Origin: Bradyrhizobium sp. WSM471
Lineage (GTDB): Bacteria; Pseudomonadota; Alphaproteobacteria; Rhizobiales; Xanthobacteraceae
NCBI RefSeq assembly: GCF_000244915.1
Contig: NZ_CM001442.1
Coordinates: 5,580,001-5,644,000, forward strand
Length of the DNA stretch: 64,000 bases
Direction of reading: 5' to 3'
This document shows positions 54,096 to 63,356 of this stretch, in pieces; the first letter of the stretch is position 1, and the number at the start of each line of letters is the position of its first letter. The notes beneath the pieces were generated by a model. The model was not told the DNA's origin. It worked only from the letters and a program-made list of their open reading frames with translations, and ran no database searches. The translations under genes were made by a program, and so were the position numbers.

Positions 54096-54959
54096 TCAAT
54101 CCACGAACACCACGGTCTTGCGGCCGTTGAGGATGACGCGGTCGTTGAGATGGTAGCGGATCGCGCGCGCCAACACGCGGCGCTCGATGTCGCGGCCCTT
54201 TCGGACGAGATCCTCAGGCGTGTCGCGATGGCTGATGCGCTCGACGTCCTGATCGATGATCGGGCCCTCGTCGAGGTCGCGCGTGACGTAATGCGCGGTG
54301 GCGCCGATCAGTTTGACGCCACGCTCATGGGCCTGGTGATAGGGTTTTGCGCCCTTGAAACCCGGCAGGAACGAGTGGTGGATGTTGATGCAGCGTCCCG
54401 ACAGATTTGCCGAGAGATCGTCGGACAATATCTGCATATAGCGGGCCAGCACGACGAGATCCGTCCCGGTCTTGGCGACAAGGTCGAGGATCTGCGCCTC
54501 CTGCTCGCGCTTGGTCTCTTTCGTAACAGGCAGATAGTGGAACGGAACTCCGCCGAAATCGAGCCCGTCATAGACCTCGCGCGGATGGTTGGAGACGATG
54601 GCGGCCAATGTCATCGGCAGCTCGCCGGTGCGCCAGCGATAGAGGATGTCGACCAGGCAGTGGTCGGACTTCGACACCAAAAGCATCACCTTGCGATGCG
54701 CGGCGCGATCTCGCATTTGCCAATCCATGCCGAAACGCTCGGCGATCGCGGCAAAGCCGGTCTGCAGCGCCGACAGCTCTACGGCGAGATCGGCGGCGGT
54801 GAACACCACCCGCATGAAGAACTTGTTGGTCTCGATATCGTCGAACTGTTGGGCGTCGAGGATATTCTGTCCGGAATTCGCCAGGAAGGTCGACACCGCC
54901 GAGACGATGCCGGGACGATCCGGACAGGACAGGGTCAGGACATATTGATGATCGGGCAT
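54096..54959 (-). CDS. purU: Formyltetrahydrofolate deformylase
   Basis: A 287-residue enzyme that releases formate from 10-formyl-tetrahydrofolate. An N-terminal ACT domain (about 1-80, [17 protein letters not shown]) precedes the formyltransferase-like catalytic domain with [21 protein letters not shown] and the later [17 protein letters not shown]. The start at 54959 gives the normal N-terminus; the frame to 55058 is open but unlike the family. It balances one-carbon units and is often linked with purine synthesis, but no pur genes are near. Confidence 0.95.
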   Translation of the reverse strand: MPDHQYVLTLSCPDRPGIVSAVSTFLANSGQNILDAQQFDDIETNKFFMRVVFTAADLAVELSALQTGFAAIAERFGMDWQMRDRAAHRKVMLLVSKSDHCLVDILYRWRTGELPMTLAAIVSNHPREVYDGLDFGGVPFHYLPVTKETKREQEAQILDLVAKTGTDLVVLARYMQILSDDLSANLSGRCINIHHSFLPGFKGAKPYHQAHERGVKLIGATAHYVTRDLDEGPIIDQDVERISHRDTPEDLVRKGRDIERRVLARAIRYHLNDRVILNGRKTVVFVD

Positions 54960-55114
54960 GGTCTTTGAAACAATGGGCCTTGATGAAGGTTTGGGCAGCG
55001 GCTGCGGAACGACCCGCGATTTGCGCCCTGCTCTATCACCGACCCCACCTTGCGCCAATCCCGACCGTCGAGTCAGGATGAACGCACCATTGCTTTGACT
55101 GACCGGAGTTCACC

Positions 55115-55954
55115 ATGGCCGACCGCTTGAACGGCACCCGCATCCTGATCCTGGAAACGCGCGAGGAGGCGCAGTTTTCGAAGCTGCTGGCCGAGCAAGG
55201 CGCCGAGGTCGTGCAATGCCCGATGTTCACAATCCAGGATGCGCCGGACCCCGCCCCGGTCGAGGCCTGGATCCGCCGCGCCATCGACAAGCCTTTCGAC
55301 GATCTCGTGCTGATGACCGGCGAAGGGCTGCGGCGGATCATGAAGCTCGCCGTCGCGCGAGGACTGGACCAGGCTCTCGTGGCGGCGCTTGCCAGATCGC
55401 GAAAATTCACCCGCGGTCCGAAGCCCGGCAAGGCATTGCGCGAAATCGGGCTCGAGGCGCAGCAGACCACGGAGAAGCCGACCACCGAGGGCGTGATCGA
55501 GATGCTCGGCAAGCTCGATTTGAAGGGACACCGCCTCGGCCTCCAGCTCTATCCCGACAAGGATCACAGCGCGCTGACCGGTGCGCTCTCGGCGCAAGGT
55601 GCCGAAGTCTATACCGTGCTGCCCTATGCCTACGATTCCAAGGCGGCGGATGCCAGCATCGTCGCCGCCATCGACGACATGGCCGAAGGGCGGATCGATT
55701 CGATCGCGCTGACCAATCTTGGCCAGGTCCGGCGGCTGATCGAAGCTGCGAGAGCCCACGGTAGCGAAGCGAAGCTGCGCGCGGGCCTAGAGCGGACGCT
55801 GATCGCGTCGGTAGGACCGGCGGTCTCGGGCGAGCTCACCGCGCATGGTTTGCGCACGGACGTTTCGCCGCCTGAGGAAGCCTATTTCATGCGGCCCTTG
55901 ATCTCGGCCATGGCGGCGGCGCTGGCGCAGCGGAAGCGAGCTCCTGCGCGTTGA
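55115..55954 (+). CDS. hemD: Uroporphyrinogen-III synthase-like protein
   Basis: A 279-residue two-domain protein of the HemD fold, which cyclises hydroxymethylbilane in haem and corrin synthesis. It begins TRILILETREEAQFSKLLAEQGAEVVQCP, and KPTTEGVIEMLGKLDLKGHRLGLQLYPDKD and IDSIALTNLGQVRRL lie in the expected places. HemD sequences are very variable, and alphaproteobacteria can carry a second HemD-like gene, so the exact role is likely but not certain. GGAG six bases upstream supports the start. Confidence 0.8.
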   Translation: MADRLNGTRILILETREEAQFSKLLAEQGAEVVQCPMFTIQDAPDPAPVEAWIRRAIDKPFDDLVLMTGEGLRRIMKLAVARGLDQALVAALARSRKFTRGPKPGKALREIGLEAQQTTEKPTTEGVIEMLGKLDLKGHRLGLQLYPDKDHSALTGALSAQGAEVYTVLPYAYDSKAADASIVAAIDDMAEGRIDSIALTNLGQVRRLIEAARAHGSEAKLRAGLERTLIASVGPAVSGELTAHGLRTDVSPPEEAYFMRPLISAMAAALAQRKRAPAR

Positions 55955-56083
55955 TCGCGCGTCGTCGGCGAGCATGGCACTATGCGGCAGCGCCGATTGA
56001 CACGGACATCGCCGGGGTTACCCTGCGACCAGAAAAACGAATAACAAAGGGCAGGGAATCGCCGTGATACCCGTCGTCGAGAC

Positions 56084-57346
56084 TTGAGCACGACCATACG
56101 TCTTTCCGCGCTCGCGCCATTCCGCATCCGCAACTATCGCTTCCAGTGGCCGTCCGATCTGCTCACCTCCTGGGCATTCGAGATCGAGACGCTGGTGCTC
56201 GGCTGGTACATCATGGTCGAGACCGGCTCGGTGCTGCTGCTCACCGTGCTTGCGTCGCTCCAGTTCGTCGGGACATTGGTGGCGCCGGTGTTCGGCATGA
56301 TCGGCGACCGCATGGGTCATCGCGATCTCCTGGTCGCGATGCGTCTTGCCTATATGGTGCTCGCGTCGACCATCATGACTCTGGCACTGACCGGTCACCT
56401 GACGCCGCCAGGCGTGATGATCATCGTCGCAATCATGGGCCTGATTCGCCCCTCGGACCTCGGCGTTCGCGGCGCGCTGCTCGCCGAGATCATGCCGACC
56501 GAGCAACTGGTGGGCGCGATCAGCGTTGCGCGCACGACCCAGGACAGCGCGCGCATCGCTGGCGCGTTGACAGGCGCCGGACTGTTTGCCGTCCTCGGCA
56601 TTGGCCTCGTTTACGTGGTGATCGTCTGCCTCTATCTCGTGGCCGCGCTTCTCATGCTCTGCCTGACCCGGCCGGAACGGACCATTGCCACAACTGATCT
56701 TCCGGCAGACAGCCGCGTCGTTTCAAGATTGCTGGGCGATTTGAAGGAAGGGATCGTCTACGCCTGGAATGGTCCGGGGATGCGCGCGGCGCTGTGCGTC
56801 GCCTTCCTGGCCAACCTGACCGCATTTCCTTTCACCGGCGGATTGCTGCCCTACATCGCGCGGGACATCTTTCATACCGACCAGACCGGCCTCGGTTATC
56901 TCTCCGCGAGCTTCGCCGTCGGCTCGCTGATCGGCTCCATCACGCTCAGCCTCGTCAGTGGATTGCGCATTGCCCGGCTCCTGATTGGCGCGACGCTGGC
57001 GTGGTACGCCATGCTGCTGGTGTTCGTCGAGATCAGGACCATGCCGGTGGCGATGGCCTGCCTCGTGCTCGCCGGCATCGCCCAGAGCATGTCGATGATA
57101 TCAGCTGCCGTCATCCTGATGCGCACGGCCAGCGCACACCTTCGCGGCCGCGTGATGGGCGTGCGGATGATGGTGATCTACGGTCTGCCGCTCGGATTGC
57201 TCGCGGCCGGCAGCCTGATCGACATCATTGGCTATTCCGCGACGGGGTCGCTCTATGCGGTATCGGGGTTCATCGCAATGATGGCGATCGCGGTGCGCTG
57301 GCGCGCTGACCTCTGGCCGGTGCACGCCCCCGCCAATACGCGATGA
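56084..57346 (+). CDS. MFS transporter (enterobactin-exporter-like, MFS_3)
   Basis: A 420-residue membrane protein with 12 helices. Loops have the MFS motif GMIGDRMGHRDLLVAMR after helix 2 and a related SGLRIARLL segment in the second half. It resembles EntS-type exporters of siderophores or drugs. In the frame between the preceding stop (56042) and the protein, the only possible start is TTG at 56084. A ribosome-binding site (AGGGCAGGGA) instead fits a GTG at 56064 in another frame, whose seven-codon ORF ends in TGA overlapping this TTG. Confidence 0.83.
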   Translation: MSTTIRLSALAPFRIRNYRFQWPSDLLTSWAFEIETLVLGWYIMVETGSVLLLTVLASLQFVGTLVAPVFGMIGDRMGHRDLLVAMRLAYMVLASTIMTLALTGHLTPPGVMIIVAIMGLIRPSDLGVRGALLAEIMPTEQLVGAISVARTTQDSARIAGALTGAGLFAVLGIGLVYVVIVCLYLVAALLMLCLTRPERTIATTDLPADSRVVSRLLGDLKEGIVYAWNGPGMRAALCVAFLANLTAFPFTGGLLPYIARDIFHTDQTGLGYLSASFAVGSLIGSITLSLVSGLRIARLLIGATLAWYAMLLVFVEIRTMPVAMACLVLAGIAQSMSMISAAVILMRTASAHLRGRVMGVRMMVIYGLPLGLLAAGSLIDIIGYSATGSLYAVSGFIAMMAIAVRWRADLWPVHAPANTR

Positions 57347-57359
57347 CGAACGAGTAACT

Positions 57360-58034
57360 CTAGTCCCCGTAACCCCGCAACCGCTCGATATCGAGGATGG
57401 TGACGCCGCCATATTCGAGCCGCAGCAGCCCCTCTTTCTCCAGCCGGTTCAGCGCACGGTTGGCATTCTGGCGGGACATGCCAGAGAGCGCGCCGATCTC
57501 CTCCTGGGTGATCTCCAGATGCGCGGTGGATTCGGGATAGAGGATCGGATTGAACAGCGAGGCGATGCTGCGTGCAAGCCGCGCGGTCGCATCCAGCGTG
57601 CGGTTGACTTCGAGCATGCCGATGAACTGGCCGAGCCGCTCGTTGAGCTGGCGCACCAGGAAGCGGTTGAAGCCGACGCTGTTCTCGAACAGCCACATGA
57701 AGGCGCTGCGTTCCATCAATGCGACGCGGCTGTTGCGCAGCGCGACCACGTCATAACGGCGCGGCTCGTTCTTGAGCACGCTGCCCTCGCCGAACCAGGC
57801 CCCTGCCGTCAGCCCGGCAAGACTCGTCTCCTTGCCATCGCGCGAGACTCCGCCCATCCGGGCAAGGCCGAAGACCATGCCGGCCCAATAGTCGAACGTG
57901 TCGCCGCGCATGAAGACGGTCTCGCCGGTGCCGTAGGACCGCTCCGTGATCCCGCCACGAGCGACCGCGATCTCCGCTTGCGTGAGCTCGCGCGACCAGG
58001 CAGCGACGCGCTTCAGTTGATCCTCTGAAATCAT
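57360..58034 (-). CDS. Crp/Fnr-family transcriptional regulator
   Basis: A 224-residue regulator. The N-terminal cyclic-nucleotide-binding-like beta roll (about 25-120, GETVFMRGDTFDYWAGMVFGLARM) is followed by a dimer helix and a C-terminal winged HTH (ITQEEIGALSGMSRQNANRALNRLEKEGLL). No Fnr-type Cys cluster is visible, so oxygen sensing through iron-sulfur is unlikely. The Met at 58034 gives the usual N-terminus, though its ribosome-binding site is weak. It is divergent from the second Liv-type operon and could control it. Confidence 0.85.
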   Translation of the reverse strand: MISEDQLKRVAAWSRELTQAEIAVARGGITERSYGTGETVFMRGDTFDYWAGMVFGLARMGGVSRDGKETSLAGLTAGAWFGEGSVLKNEPRRYDVVALRNSRVALMERSAFMWLFENSVGFNRFLVRQLNERLGQFIGMLEVNRTLDATARLARSIASLFNPILYPESTAHLEITQEEIGALSGMSRQNANRALNRLEKEGLLRLEYGGVTILDIERLRGYGD

Positions 58035-58363
58035 GATCCCGAAGCCAGCCGCACCGTTCGTCACTCCTGTTCTGCTGCAATGCAGCATGACCGTTTCGGC
58101 TACCATCCGACGAAAGACGGAGGTTGCTTCCACCCGAAAACTTTGTCGCAGAATTGTCAGGCGGGAGACATTTCAAAATAGCGCTTTCCCCTATTGAGGA
58201 CCACCTCGGGCGATGCGGCTTTTGATCCCAAGCGGGAACGAGAGTGGCGCGGCTCCGGTCGAGACCATCTGCTGCATGGTCTCACCGGCACGGTCGTACT
58301 AGGATCGCCCGACAGAACGGACGAAGAGCGCCACTGAATGCGCCATCACCGGGAGGGATCTGT
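58035..58363. other. Divergent promoter region, no gene seen
   Basis: These 329 bases separate the Crp/Fnr regulator from the second Liv-type operon and must hold both promoters. I saw no clear palindrome of the Crp type and no small ORF worth listing. Confidence 0.5.
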
Positions 58364-59188
58364 TTGGTGGCTACCAGTCTTGAAGTGCGCGGCGTGTCCT
58401 TGCGATTCGGCGGCGTTCGTGCGCTGAGCGATGTCGGCTTCGCCATCAGGGAAGGCGAGCTGTTCTCGATCATCGGCCCCAACGGCGCCGGCAAGACCTC
58501 GATCGTGAACTGTATTTCCGGCCGCTACAAGCCGACTGAAGGCCAGCTTTTCTACCGGGGACGCGACATCACCGGCCTGACGCCCAACGCGCGCGCTTCG
58601 CTCGGCATCGGCCGCACCTTCCAGAACCTGGCGCTGTTCCACCACATGAGCGTGCTCGACAACGTCATGGTCGGCCGCCATCACCTCCTGAAGAACAATT
58701 TCCTCACGGGCTCGCTGTACTGGCTCACCGGCGCGCGCAAGGAAGAGCTGGAACATCGCCGCAAGGTCGAGGAGATCATCGACTTCCTCGATCTCCAGTC
58801 GGTGCGAAAGGCGCAAGCCGGCACCCTCTCCTATGGCCTACGCAAGCGCGTGGAGCTCGCGCGCGCCATGGCGCTGGAGCCGCGCCTCATTCTCCTCGAC
58901 GAGCCGATGGCCGGCATGAATTTCGAGGAGAAGGAGGATATGGCCCGCTACATCGTCGATCTCAATGAAGAGTTCGGCATGACCGTGGTGATGATCGAGC
59001 ACGACATGGGCGTGGTGATGGACATCTCCCACCGTGTCATGGTGCTGGATTTCGGTCGCAAGATCGCCGAGGGCGATCCGGCCGCCGTGCTCGCGGATCC
59101 CCACGTCAGGCGCGCCTATCTCGGCGAAGAGGACGAGGTGCTGGTCGATCCTGACGATGCTCCGCCGGCGCAGGAGAGCGCGGCATGA
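58364..59188 (+). CDS. Liv-type ABC transporter ATP-binding protein (LivG-like), second operon
   Basis: A 274-residue ATPase. Walker A is GPNGAGKTS (38-46), the signature LSYGLRKRVELARAM and Walker B LILLDEPMAGMNFEEKED. GGAGG at 58352-58356 points to a TTG at 58364 or a GTG at 58367; there is no ATG nearby. The longer-than-usual C-terminus (EDEVLVDPDDAPPAQESAA) is acidic. Its last codons overlap the acyl-CoA ligase start (ATGA), so the transporter and the ligase are translated together. Confidence 0.9.
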   Translation: MVATSLEVRGVSLRFGGVRALSDVGFAIREGELFSIIGPNGAGKTSIVNCISGRYKPTEGQLFYRGRDITGLTPNARASLGIGRTFQNLALFHHMSVLDNVMVGRHHLLKNNFLTGSLYWLTGARKEELEHRRKVEEIIDFLDLQSVRKAQAGTLSYGLRKRVELARAMALEPRLILLDEPMAGMNFEEKEDMARYIVDLNEEFGMTVVMIEHDMGVVMDISHRVMVLDFGRKIAEGDPAAVLADPHVRRAYLGEEDEVLVDPDDAPPAQESAA

Positions 59189-61116
59189 TGGATTATGCAG
59201 GCCGCGTCGCGCAGGCCGACACCTATCCGAAGATGCTCCGGCTCAATGCGAAGGAGTACGGCAACGAGATTGCGCTGCGCGAGAAGGATCTTGGGCTGTG
59301 GCGCCCGTTCACCTGGAACGCCTACCAGAGGCGGGTGCGCGATTTCGCGCTCGGCCTCGTCGAACTGGGCCTTGGGCGCCAAGATGTCATAGGCATCATC
59401 GGCGACAACCGGCCGGACTGGGTCGCGGCGGAAATCGCCACTCATGCGGTTGGAGGCTTGAGCCTCGGGCTCTACCGCGACGTGCTCGACGAAGAAGCCT
59501 CGTATCTCCTCAATTATGGCGAGGCGCAGCTCGTTTTCGCCGAGGACGAGGAGCAGGTCGACAAGCTGCTCACGCTCGCCGACCGCGTCCCAAAGCTGAA
59601 GCACATCATCTATTCCGATCCGCGCGGCATGCGGAAATACGATGATCCGCGTTTGATGTCGGCGGAGACGTTTGGCGAACTCGGCCGGGCGCGGGCTACG
59701 CGCGAACCGGAACTTTACGACCGGCTGGTGGACGCGACCAAGGGCGAGGACGTCGCGATCCTCTGCACGACGTCTGGCACCACCTCGCATCCAAAGCTCG
59801 CGATGCTCGCCGCCGGCCGCGTGCTCGGCCATTGCGCGACGTATCTGGCTTTCGACCCGAAAGGGCCGGATGACGAGTACGTGTCGGTGCTGCCGCTGCC
59901 CTGGATCATGGAGCAGGTCTATGTGCTCGGCAAAGGCCTCTTGTGCCGGATGAAGATCAACTTCGTCGAAGAGCCCGAGACCATGATGAACGATCTGCGC
60001 GAGATCGCACCGACGTTCATCCTATTTGCGCCGCGCGTTTGGGAATCGATCGCCGCCGACGTTCGCGCCAGGGTGATGGACGCAACGCCGTTCAAGCAAC
60101 GCCTGTTCGACATCGGCATGAAGAGCGGGCTTGCCGCGCTCCGACAGGGCGAGCGTTCCGGCTTTGCCGACGCGATCCTGTTCCGTGCATTGCGCGACCG
60201 CCTCGGCTTCACCCGCCTGCGTTCGGCCGCAACCGGCGGCGCGGCGCTCGGCCCCGAGACCTTCAAGTTCTTCCAGGCCATGGGCGTGCCGCTGCGCACG
60301 CTCTACGGCCAGACCGAGCTGCTGGGGGCCTACACGCTGCATCCCGCGGGCAAGGTCGATCCCGACACCACCGGCGTGCCGATGGCCGACAGCGTCGAAA
60401 TCCGCATCGACAATGCCGACGTTCACGGTGTCGGCGAGATCGTGGTGCGGCATCCCAATATGTTCCTCGGCTATTACAAGAACCCGGAGGCGAGCGTCGC
60501 CGACATCAAGGACGGCTGGATGCTGTCCGGCGACGCCGGCTATTTCAACGAAGACAAGCAGCTCGTGGTGATCGACCGCATCAAGGATCTCGCCGAGACC
60601 TCGCGCGGCGAGCGATTCTCGCCGCAGTTCATCGAGAACAAGCTGAAGTTCTCGCCCTATATCGCGGAAGCCGTGGTGCTTGGCGCAGGCCGCGACGCGC
60701 TCGCCGCAATGATCTGCATCCGCTACTCCATCATCTCGAAATGGGCGGAGAAGAACCGGCTCTCGTTCACGACCTACAGCGACCTCGCCTCGCGGCCCGA
60801 GGTCTATGCGCTGCTCAAGAAGGAAGTCGAGACCGTCAACGCGACTCTGCCGCCGGCACAGCGCATCTCGCGTTTCCTGTTGCTCTACAAGGAACTCGAC
60901 GCCGACGACGGCGAGCTCACCCGCACGCGGAAAGTGCGCCGCAGCGTCATCAACGAAAAATACGAAGGCATCATCGACGCGATCTACCGCGGCCAGGCCG
61001 ACATCCCCGTGGACACCATGATCCGCTTCCAGGACGGCACCACGCAGCGCGTACGAACAACGCTGAGGGTCGTGGATCTGGGCGAGCACGGGCACATGGC
61101 GGAGGCGGCGGAGTGA
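59185..61116 (+). CDS. AMP-binding acyl-CoA ligase (long-chain type)
   Basis: A 643-residue adenylate-forming enzyme that activates a carboxylic acid to its CoA thioester. The ATP loop is TSGTTSHPK (196-204), with Ser at the usual Gly. The later YGQTE and the hinge region WMLSGDAGYFNEDKQLVVIDRIKDL are present. The length and the DEYVSVLPLPWIMEQ segment are like long-chain fatty acyl-CoA synthetases. It sits between the ATPase and permease genes of a Liv-type transporter, so its substrate is probably the imported compound, such as an aromatic or fatty acid. Confidence 0.88.
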   Translation: MMDYAGRVAQADTYPKMLRLNAKEYGNEIALREKDLGLWRPFTWNAYQRRVRDFALGLVELGLGRQDVIGIIGDNRPDWVAAEIATHAVGGLSLGLYRDVLDEEASYLLNYGEAQLVFAEDEEQVDKLLTLADRVPKLKHIIYSDPRGMRKYDDPRLMSAETFGELGRARATREPELYDRLVDATKGEDVAILCTTSGTTSHPKLAMLAAGRVLGHCATYLAFDPKGPDDEYVSVLPLPWIMEQVYVLGKGLLCRMKINFVEEPETMMNDLREIAPTFILFAPRVWESIAADVRARVMDATPFKQRLFDIGMKSGLAALRQGERSGFADAILFRALRDRLGFTRLRSAATGGAALGPETFKFFQAMGVPLRTLYGQTELLGAYTLHPAGKVDPDTTGVPMADSVEIRIDNADVHGVGEIVVRHPNMFLGYYKNPEASVADIKDGWMLSGDAGYFNEDKQLVVIDRIKDLAETSRGERFSPQFIENKLKFSPYIAEAVVLGAGRDALAAMICIRYSIISKWAEKNRLSFTTYSDLASRPEVYALLKKEVETVNATLPPAQRISRFLLLYKELDADDGELTRTRKVRRSVINEKYEGIIDAIYRGQADIPVDTMIRFQDGTTQRVRTTLRVVDLGEHGHMAEAAE

Positions 61117-61154
61117 GCCTACTTCGAACCGAGAGCGCGATGCGGGTCGATGCG

Positions 61155-61300
61155 CCCTCTCCCCTTGCGGGAGAGGGCATCTCCGCTATTAGCCAAGACC
61201 CCACTCGGGTGAGGGGTCCTCTCTCCGCACCATCGCTGCGGAGAAAACCCCTCACCCGGCTTCGCTTCGCGAAGCCACCCTCTCCCGCAAGGGGAGAGGG
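61155..61300. repeat. Inverted-repeat element, C-rich family (copy 4, intact, 146 bp)
   Basis: The 23-bp ends at 61155-61177 and 61278-61300 are exact reverse complements, differing from copy 2 at one palindromic position (TTGCGG for TTGTGG). Inner arms GGGTGAGGGGTCCTC and ACCCCTCACCC are also paired. It lies inside the second Liv-type operon between the ligase and permease genes. Confidence 0.85.
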
Positions 61301-61339
61301 TGCACCGTCATCGCTTCTGCATTTTACGCGGACATCCGC

Positions 61340-62233
61340 ATGAACACCGCCTTCCTTATCCAGCTCCTGGTCAACGGCCTCGTGGTCGGCACGCTCTATG
61401 GCGTGGTCGCGATGTCGTTCGTGCTGATCTACAAGGCCACGCAGGTCGTCAATTTCGCGCAGGGCGAGCTCTTGCTTGTCGGCGCCTGGGTGTGCTGGAC
61501 CTTGCTCGCGAAATACCAGGTGCCGTTCTGGATCGGCATGCCGATGACGCTGGTGTTCATGTTCGTGTTCGGCATCGCGGTGCAGGTCCTGATCCTGCGG
61601 CCGATGATCGGCGAACCCATCATCTCGGTCATCATGGTGACGATCGGCCTGTCCACTGTGCTGCAGGCGACGCTGAAATGGATGTTCGGCGTCAATCCGC
61701 AGCCATTCCCGCGCGTGTTCGAGAGCCAGTCCGTCAGCCTGTTCGGGCTTCAGATCCAGACCGTCTATGTCATGAGCCTCGTCGTCTCGATCGCGATGAT
61801 GATCGGCATGGCCTGGTTCTTCCGCGCGTCAAAGTACGGCCTTGCGATGCGCGCCACCGCGTTCAACCAGCAGGTCGCGCAATCGCTCGGCATTTCCGTG
61901 AAAAGCGTGTTCGCGATGGCTTGGGCGATCTCCGCAACGGTCTCGGCGGTGGCGGGCGTCGTCGTTGCGGTCGTGAACGGCGTATCCTCGGGCCTTGCCG
62001 CTTACGGCATAAAGGTATTTCCGGCTGCGATCCTCGGGGGGCTCGATTCCGTCGGCGGCGCCGTGCTCGGCGGCATCATCATCGGATTACTCGAGAACAT
62101 CGCGCAATATGTCGACAGCGAATACCTTCACTGGGGCAATCTCTACGAGATCGCGCCGTTCTACGTCCTCATCATCGTGCTGATGATCAAGCCGTACGGG
62201 CTGTTCGGCACCCACGACATCGAACGGATCTGA
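61340..62233 (+). CDS. livH: Liv-type ABC transporter permease (LivH-like), second operon
   Basis: A 297-residue membrane protein with about eight helices. NGLVVGTLYGVVAMSFVLIYKATQVVNFAQGELLLVGAW is the LivH opening, and AAYGIKVFPAAILGGLDSVGGAVLGG closes the family pattern. The repeat element in the 223-bp gap before it may reduce read-through from the ligase gene. Its stop is 3 bp before the next permease gene. Confidence 0.92.
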   Translation: MNTAFLIQLLVNGLVVGTLYGVVAMSFVLIYKATQVVNFAQGELLLVGAWVCWTLLAKYQVPFWIGMPMTLVFMFVFGIAVQVLILRPMIGEPIISVIMVTIGLSTVLQATLKWMFGVNPQPFPRVFESQSVSLFGLQIQTVYVMSLVVSIAMMIGMAWFFRASKYGLAMRATAFNQQVAQSLGISVKSVFAMAWAISATVSAVAGVVVAVVNGVSSGLAAYGIKVFPAAILGGLDSVGGAVLGGIIIGLLENIAQYVDSEYLHWGNLYEIAPFYVLIIVLMIKPYGLFGTHDIERI

Positions 62234-62236
62234 TCC

Positions 62237-63310
62237 ATGGCCGGCCCCGCCCTCATCCCTGCTGGTGATTTCCGCACCTCTTACGCGGCCGACACCACGA
62301 TCTTCCCGACCACGACCAGCCGCAATTTTGCGATCGCCGGCGTGCTGCTGCTCTGCCTCGTGCCGCAATTCCTTGGTGGGTACTGGCTCAGCATCCTGAT
62401 CCAGATCGGCATCTTTTCGATCGCCGCGCTTGGCCTCAACATCCTGGTCGGCTTCACAGGCCAAATTTCGATCGGCCACGCCGCCTTCTTCCTGCTCGGC
62501 GCCTTCACCTCGGCCTACATCTCCAACAGCGCATCGATCCCGGTGTTCTTCGCGATCCCTCTCGCGGGCGTCGTCACTGCGCTGGTCGGGCTGATCTTCG
62601 GCATCCCGGCGGCGCGACTGAAGGGGCTTTACCTCGTCATCGCGACGCTCGCCGCGCAATACATCCTGCTCGATTTCTTCTCCCGCGCGGAGTGGTTCAC
62701 CGGCGGCTCGGTGCCGGCCAGCGCCAATCCATTCTCGATCTTCGGCTACACGCTGCGCGGCGACAGGCAATATTTCTATGTCGTGCTCGCCTATGTGATC
62801 GCGAGCTACGTCCTCGTCACCAATCTGATGCGCACCCGCGACGGCCGCGCGCTGGTGGCGATCCGCGACCATTATCTCTCCGCGGAGATCATGGGCATCA
62901 ACCTCACCAAGTACCGCACGCTGTCATTTGGCCTCGCCGCGTTCTTCGCCGGCATCGCCGGCGCGCTCTATGCGCACTACCAGCTCGTGGTGTCGCAAGA
63001 GGGTTTCGGCATCGAACGTTCGATCCTGTTCCTCGCCATGATCATCATCGGCGGCACCGGTTCGATCATGGGCACGCTGATGGGCACTGCGTTCGTGGTG
63101 CTGCTGCCCGAGACGATGGAGTTCCTCAGCGTGGCGCTGAAGGGCGGTGCGATCGACAAGGCGCTGTCGCTCAACAACAACATCACCTTCCTGCGCGAGA
63201 TCGCGATCGGGGTGATCATCATCGCGTTCCTGATGTTCGAGCCCGACGGGCTCGCCCATCGCTGGCGACAGATCAAGGCGTACTGGAAACTCTACCCGTT
63301 CTCGCATTGA
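62237..63310 (+). CDS. livM: Liv-type ABC transporter permease (LivM-like), second operon
   Basis: A 357-residue membrane protein with about ten helices. The motif LVGFTGQISIGHAAFFLLGAFTSAYI is the LivM core, and IRDHYLSAEIMGINLTKYR is the cytoplasmic coupling loop. An extra hydrophilic N-terminus of about 30 residues precedes the first helix. It forms the channel with the LivH-like protein encoded 3 bp upstream. Confidence 0.92.
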   Translation: MAGPALIPAGDFRTSYAADTTIFPTTTSRNFAIAGVLLLCLVPQFLGGYWLSILIQIGIFSIAALGLNILVGFTGQISIGHAAFFLLGAFTSAYISNSASIPVFFAIPLAGVVTALVGLIFGIPAARLKGLYLVIATLAAQYILLDFFSRAEWFTGGSVPASANPFSIFGYTLRGDRQYFYVVLAYVIASYVLVTNLMRTRDGRALVAIRDHYLSAEIMGINLTKYRTLSFGLAAFFAGIAGALYAHYQLVVSQEGFGIERSILFLAMIIIGGTGSIMGTLMGTAFVVLLPETMEFLSVALKGGAIDKALSLNNNITFLREIAIGVIIIAFLMFEPDGLAHRWRQIKAYWKLYPFSH

Positions 63311-63356
63311 GCGCGGGCAACTCTCTAACCAACAAATAAGCAGGAGGAGGCAACCA

